This document shows positions 61,244-64,000 of a DNA stretch of 64,000 nucleotides, in pieces. The notes beneath the pieces were generated by a model that saw nothing but the letters and a program-made list of their open reading frames with translations, was not told where the DNA came from and ran no database searches. This stretch comes from Mesostigma viride (lineage: Eukaryota > Streptophyta > Mesostigmatophyceae > Mesostigmatales > Mesostigmataceae). The stretch spans positions 2,978,676-3,042,675 of the forward strand of contig RPFO01000026.1 in NCBI GenBank assembly GCA_009746045.1, read 5' to 3'. How positions within the stretch are numbered: the first letter of the stretch is position 1; each line of letters opens with the position of its first letter. Made by a program: the position numbers and the translations under genes.

Positions 61244-63180
61244 TGCCATCACCCCGCCACATTTAATTATTCATGCCAGCAACCCCCCAACATTTATTTA
61301 TTCATGCCTGCAACCCCCCACATGCATTTATTCATGCCATCACCCCCCCACATTCATTTATTAATGCCAGCAACCCCCCACATGCATGTATACGTAGCAG
61401 CACCCCCCCACATTTATTTATTCATGCCAGCACCCCCCCACATTCATTTATTCATGCCAGCAACCCCCCACATGCATGTATACGTAGCAGCACCCCCCCA
61501 CATTTAATTATTCATGCCAGCACCCCCCCACATTTATTTATACGTAGCAGCACCCCCCCACATTTATTTATTCATGCCAGCAACCCCCCACATTTAATTA
61601 TTCATGCCATCACCCCCCCACATTTAATTATTCATGCCAGCACCCCCCAACATTTATTTATACGTAGCAGCACCCCCCACATTTAATAATTCATGCCATC
61701 ACCCCCCCACATTTAATTATTCATGCCAGCACCCCCCCACATTTATTTATACGTAGCAGCACCCCCCCACATTTATTTATTCATGCCAGCACCCCCCCAC
61801 ATGTATTTATTCATGCCAGCACCCCCCCACATGCATTTATACGTAGCAGCACCTCCCACATTTATTTATTCATGCCAGCACCCCCCACATTTAATTATTC
61901 ATGCCATCACCCCCCCACATTTAATTATTCATGCCAGCACCCCCCCACATTTATTTATTCATGCCTGCAACCCCCAACATGCATTTATTCATGCCATCAC
62001 CCCCCCACATTCATTTATTCATGCCAGCAACCCCCCACATGCATGTATACGTAGCAGCACCCCCCCACATTTAATAATTCATGCCAGCAACCCCCCACAT
62101 TCATTTATTCATGCCAGCGACCCCCCACATGCATGTATACGTAGCAGCACCCCCCACATTTATTTATTCATGCCAGCACCCCCCAACATTTATTTATACG
62201 TAGCAGCACCCCCCCACATTTATTTATTCATGCCAGCAACCCCCACATGCATGTATACGTAGCAGCACCCCCCCACATTTATTTATTCATGCCAGCAACC
62301 CCCCACATTCATTTATTCATGCCAGCAACCCCCCACATGCATGTATACGTAGCAGCACCCCCCACATTTAATTATTCATGCCAGCACCCCCCCACATTCA
62401 TTTATTCATGCCAGCAACCCCCCACATGCATTTATACGTAGCAGCACCCCCCCACATTTAATTATTCATGCCAGCACCCCCCCACATTTATTTATTCATG
62501 CCAGCAACCCCCCACATGCATTCATACGTAGCAGCACCCCCCACATTTAATAATTCATGCCAGCAACCCCCCACATTCATTTATTCATGCCAGCAACCCC
62601 CCACATGCATTTATACGTAGCAGCACCCCCCCACATTTATTTATTCATGCCAGCACCCCCCCACATTTAGTTATTCAGGCCAGCATCCCCCCACATTCAT
62701 TTATTCATGCCAGCAACCCCCCACATGCATGTATACGTAGCAGCACCCCCCCACATTCATTTATTCATGCCAGCAACCCCCCACATTCATTTATTCATGC
62801 CAGCGACCCCCCACATGCATGTATACGTAGCAGCACCCCCCCACATTTATTTATTCATGCCAGCAACCCCCCACATTCATTTATTCATGCCAGCGACCCC
62901 CCACATGCATGTATACGTAGCAGCACCCCCCCACATTTAGTTATTCATGCCAGCAACCCCCCACATTAAATTATTCATGCCATCACCCCCCCCACATTTA
63001 TTATTCATGCCAGCACCCACACCACATGTATTGATACGTAGCAGCACCCCCCCACATTTATTACTCATGCCATCACCCCCCCCCACATGCATTTATACGT
63101 AGCAGCACCCCCCCACATGTATTCATTCATGACAGCACCCCCCACATTTAGTTATTCAGGCCAGCATCCCCCCACATGTA
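61244..63180. repeat. ~30-bp satellite with two unit types
   Basis: About 64 units. Type A: CATTTATTTATTCATGCCAGC plus ACCCCCC; type B: CATGCATGTATACGTAGCAGC plus ACCCCCC. A and B alternate, often as AAB (~90-bp higher-order repeat). All open frames here are repeat artefacts. Confidence 0.95.
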
Positions 63181-64000
63181 AACGCCGTTTTGATAGAACA
63201 ATTTTAGTCAGCCTACCATCCACGTTGCGGCAAAAGATCACCTTTTTGTGTGTTTCGGCAAAATGAAGATTTCTTGCAAACTATCATTATGCAGGCAGGT
63301 AGCAACGTCCGATGTTATAATCCGGCAGGTAGCATGCAAACAGCGAAACGATATGAAGGGGGAAAAAAGCATCAAACAGGAGCACCGATTAGAAACGCGG
63401 CAAATGCAGTATGTGCACATCTACACCTATAACCTCACCAGACCAAAGGCATAGCAAACATGGAAAGGGTGACCCAAGTGAAAGCCTAGCACCACCATGA
63501 TCGACATGTGCGAGACCAAGAAACGCTCCATGGCAACTAGACTAAAGGGATGGATGCCAGATGTGGATTAGGATCGGCTTAGCTGACTCTACCGAGATGT
63601 CTGCAGGGTTTAGCTAGCAACAAAAAGAAGGAAGCCAGACAGATTTATCACTCTTGCTGCAACATAAAGAGTTTCTTGCGATGGCAACAAAGACATAGTC
63701 GTCGCCCAGCTGGCTAACTGTGTCGTCGGCTTGGATGCGCTGTTTAGTTGCCGTTTTTGATATAGAACAAATTTTGTCAGCCTACCATCCACGATGCGGC
63801 AAAAGCTCACCTTTTTTCTTTATGCGGAAGACCGATTTCCTTTCGTTATGCAGGGGTATCGTTATGCAGGTATTGTTATGCAGGTATCGTTATGCAGGTA
63901 TCGTCATGCAGGTGGCAGCTTACCCTCTTTCAGCTATGGGGTCTCTCTGCGGCTGCGCTTCTTTTTCGATGGGCAATGGGACGGTCGCAATTCGCAAACC
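63181..64000. other. no gene; short repeats
   Basis: A ~70-bp block (63191-63258) recurs degenerately at 63758-63826 (GTCAGCCTACCATCCACG, GCGGCAAAAG, TCACC). At 63838-63912 five units of ~14 bp (GTTATGCAGGTATC) stand in tandem. No coding motif. Confidence 0.6.

Noticed and set aside
61273-62940. Histidine/proline-rich frames of up to 179 aa
   Set aside because: The ~30-bp satellite unit is a multiple of three in length, keeping frames open without coding meaning.

Overview
The window is nuclear DNA of a eukaryote, most likely a repeat-rich green alga or a similar protist. The reasons are: chromovirus (Ty3/gypsy) and Ty1/copia LTR elements with target-site duplications (TSDs), an L1-type ORF1, non-LTR reverse transcriptases (RTs) with short-repeat tails, introns with GT...AG borders, and long micro- and minisatellites. 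There is no operon-like packing. The species cannot be fixed from sequence alone. Most of the window is mobile DNA. Host-type genes are a single-exon HTTM-family membrane protein (1503-4715), an unrecognised gene at 30024-31274, a very long unrecognised minus-strand gene (61112 down to 31626), and weaker candidates at 22505-22969 and 27724-28982.

Layout: 1-6.6 kb holds a small TIR element, the HTTM gene and, right behind it, a YIDD-type (Penelope-like) RT remnant. 6.6-15.2 kb is a graveyard of non-LTR elements: an L1-like ORF1 split by an RT fragment with an 11-bp TSD, two tandem 5'-truncated restriction-like-endonuclease (RLE) copies, and several 3' tails that share a small hairpin and end in TTAA or AATTT repeats. 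15.2-30 kb is largely non-coding: a GTTACCGG palindrome cluster, a ~50-bp CACGTG minisatellite broken by a complete 2-kb non-autonomous LTR element with identical LTRs, a four-copy 152-bp palindromic tandem array, two (GGGA)n arrays in opposite orientation, and an 1.8-kb insertion with a 14-bp TSD.

The main result is at 31.6-61.1 kb. Two large LTR retrotransposons sit inside one minus-strand gene. A copia-type element (32299-46376) is bounded by a shared 9-mer, and a chromovirus (46650-57422) by a perfect 5-bp TSD. Removing both brings coding fragments at 57423-61112, 46382-46649 and 31626-32291 next to each other; the chromovirus junction joins in one reading frame. The copia element has an unusual order (Gag, in-frame UGA-CUAG stop, integrase, retropepsin-like domain, RT, RNase H), a decayed ORF before gag, and a 5.5-kb block inside it carrying piggyBac-like elements. 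The chromovirus carries an extra first ORF with an RNase H1-type hybrid-binding domain and a 772-aa ORF after the chromodomain. The window ends in a ~1.9-kb satellite of ~30-bp units.

Several coding regions carry single-base frameshifts, some at homopolymers, so part of the apparent decay could be assembly error.
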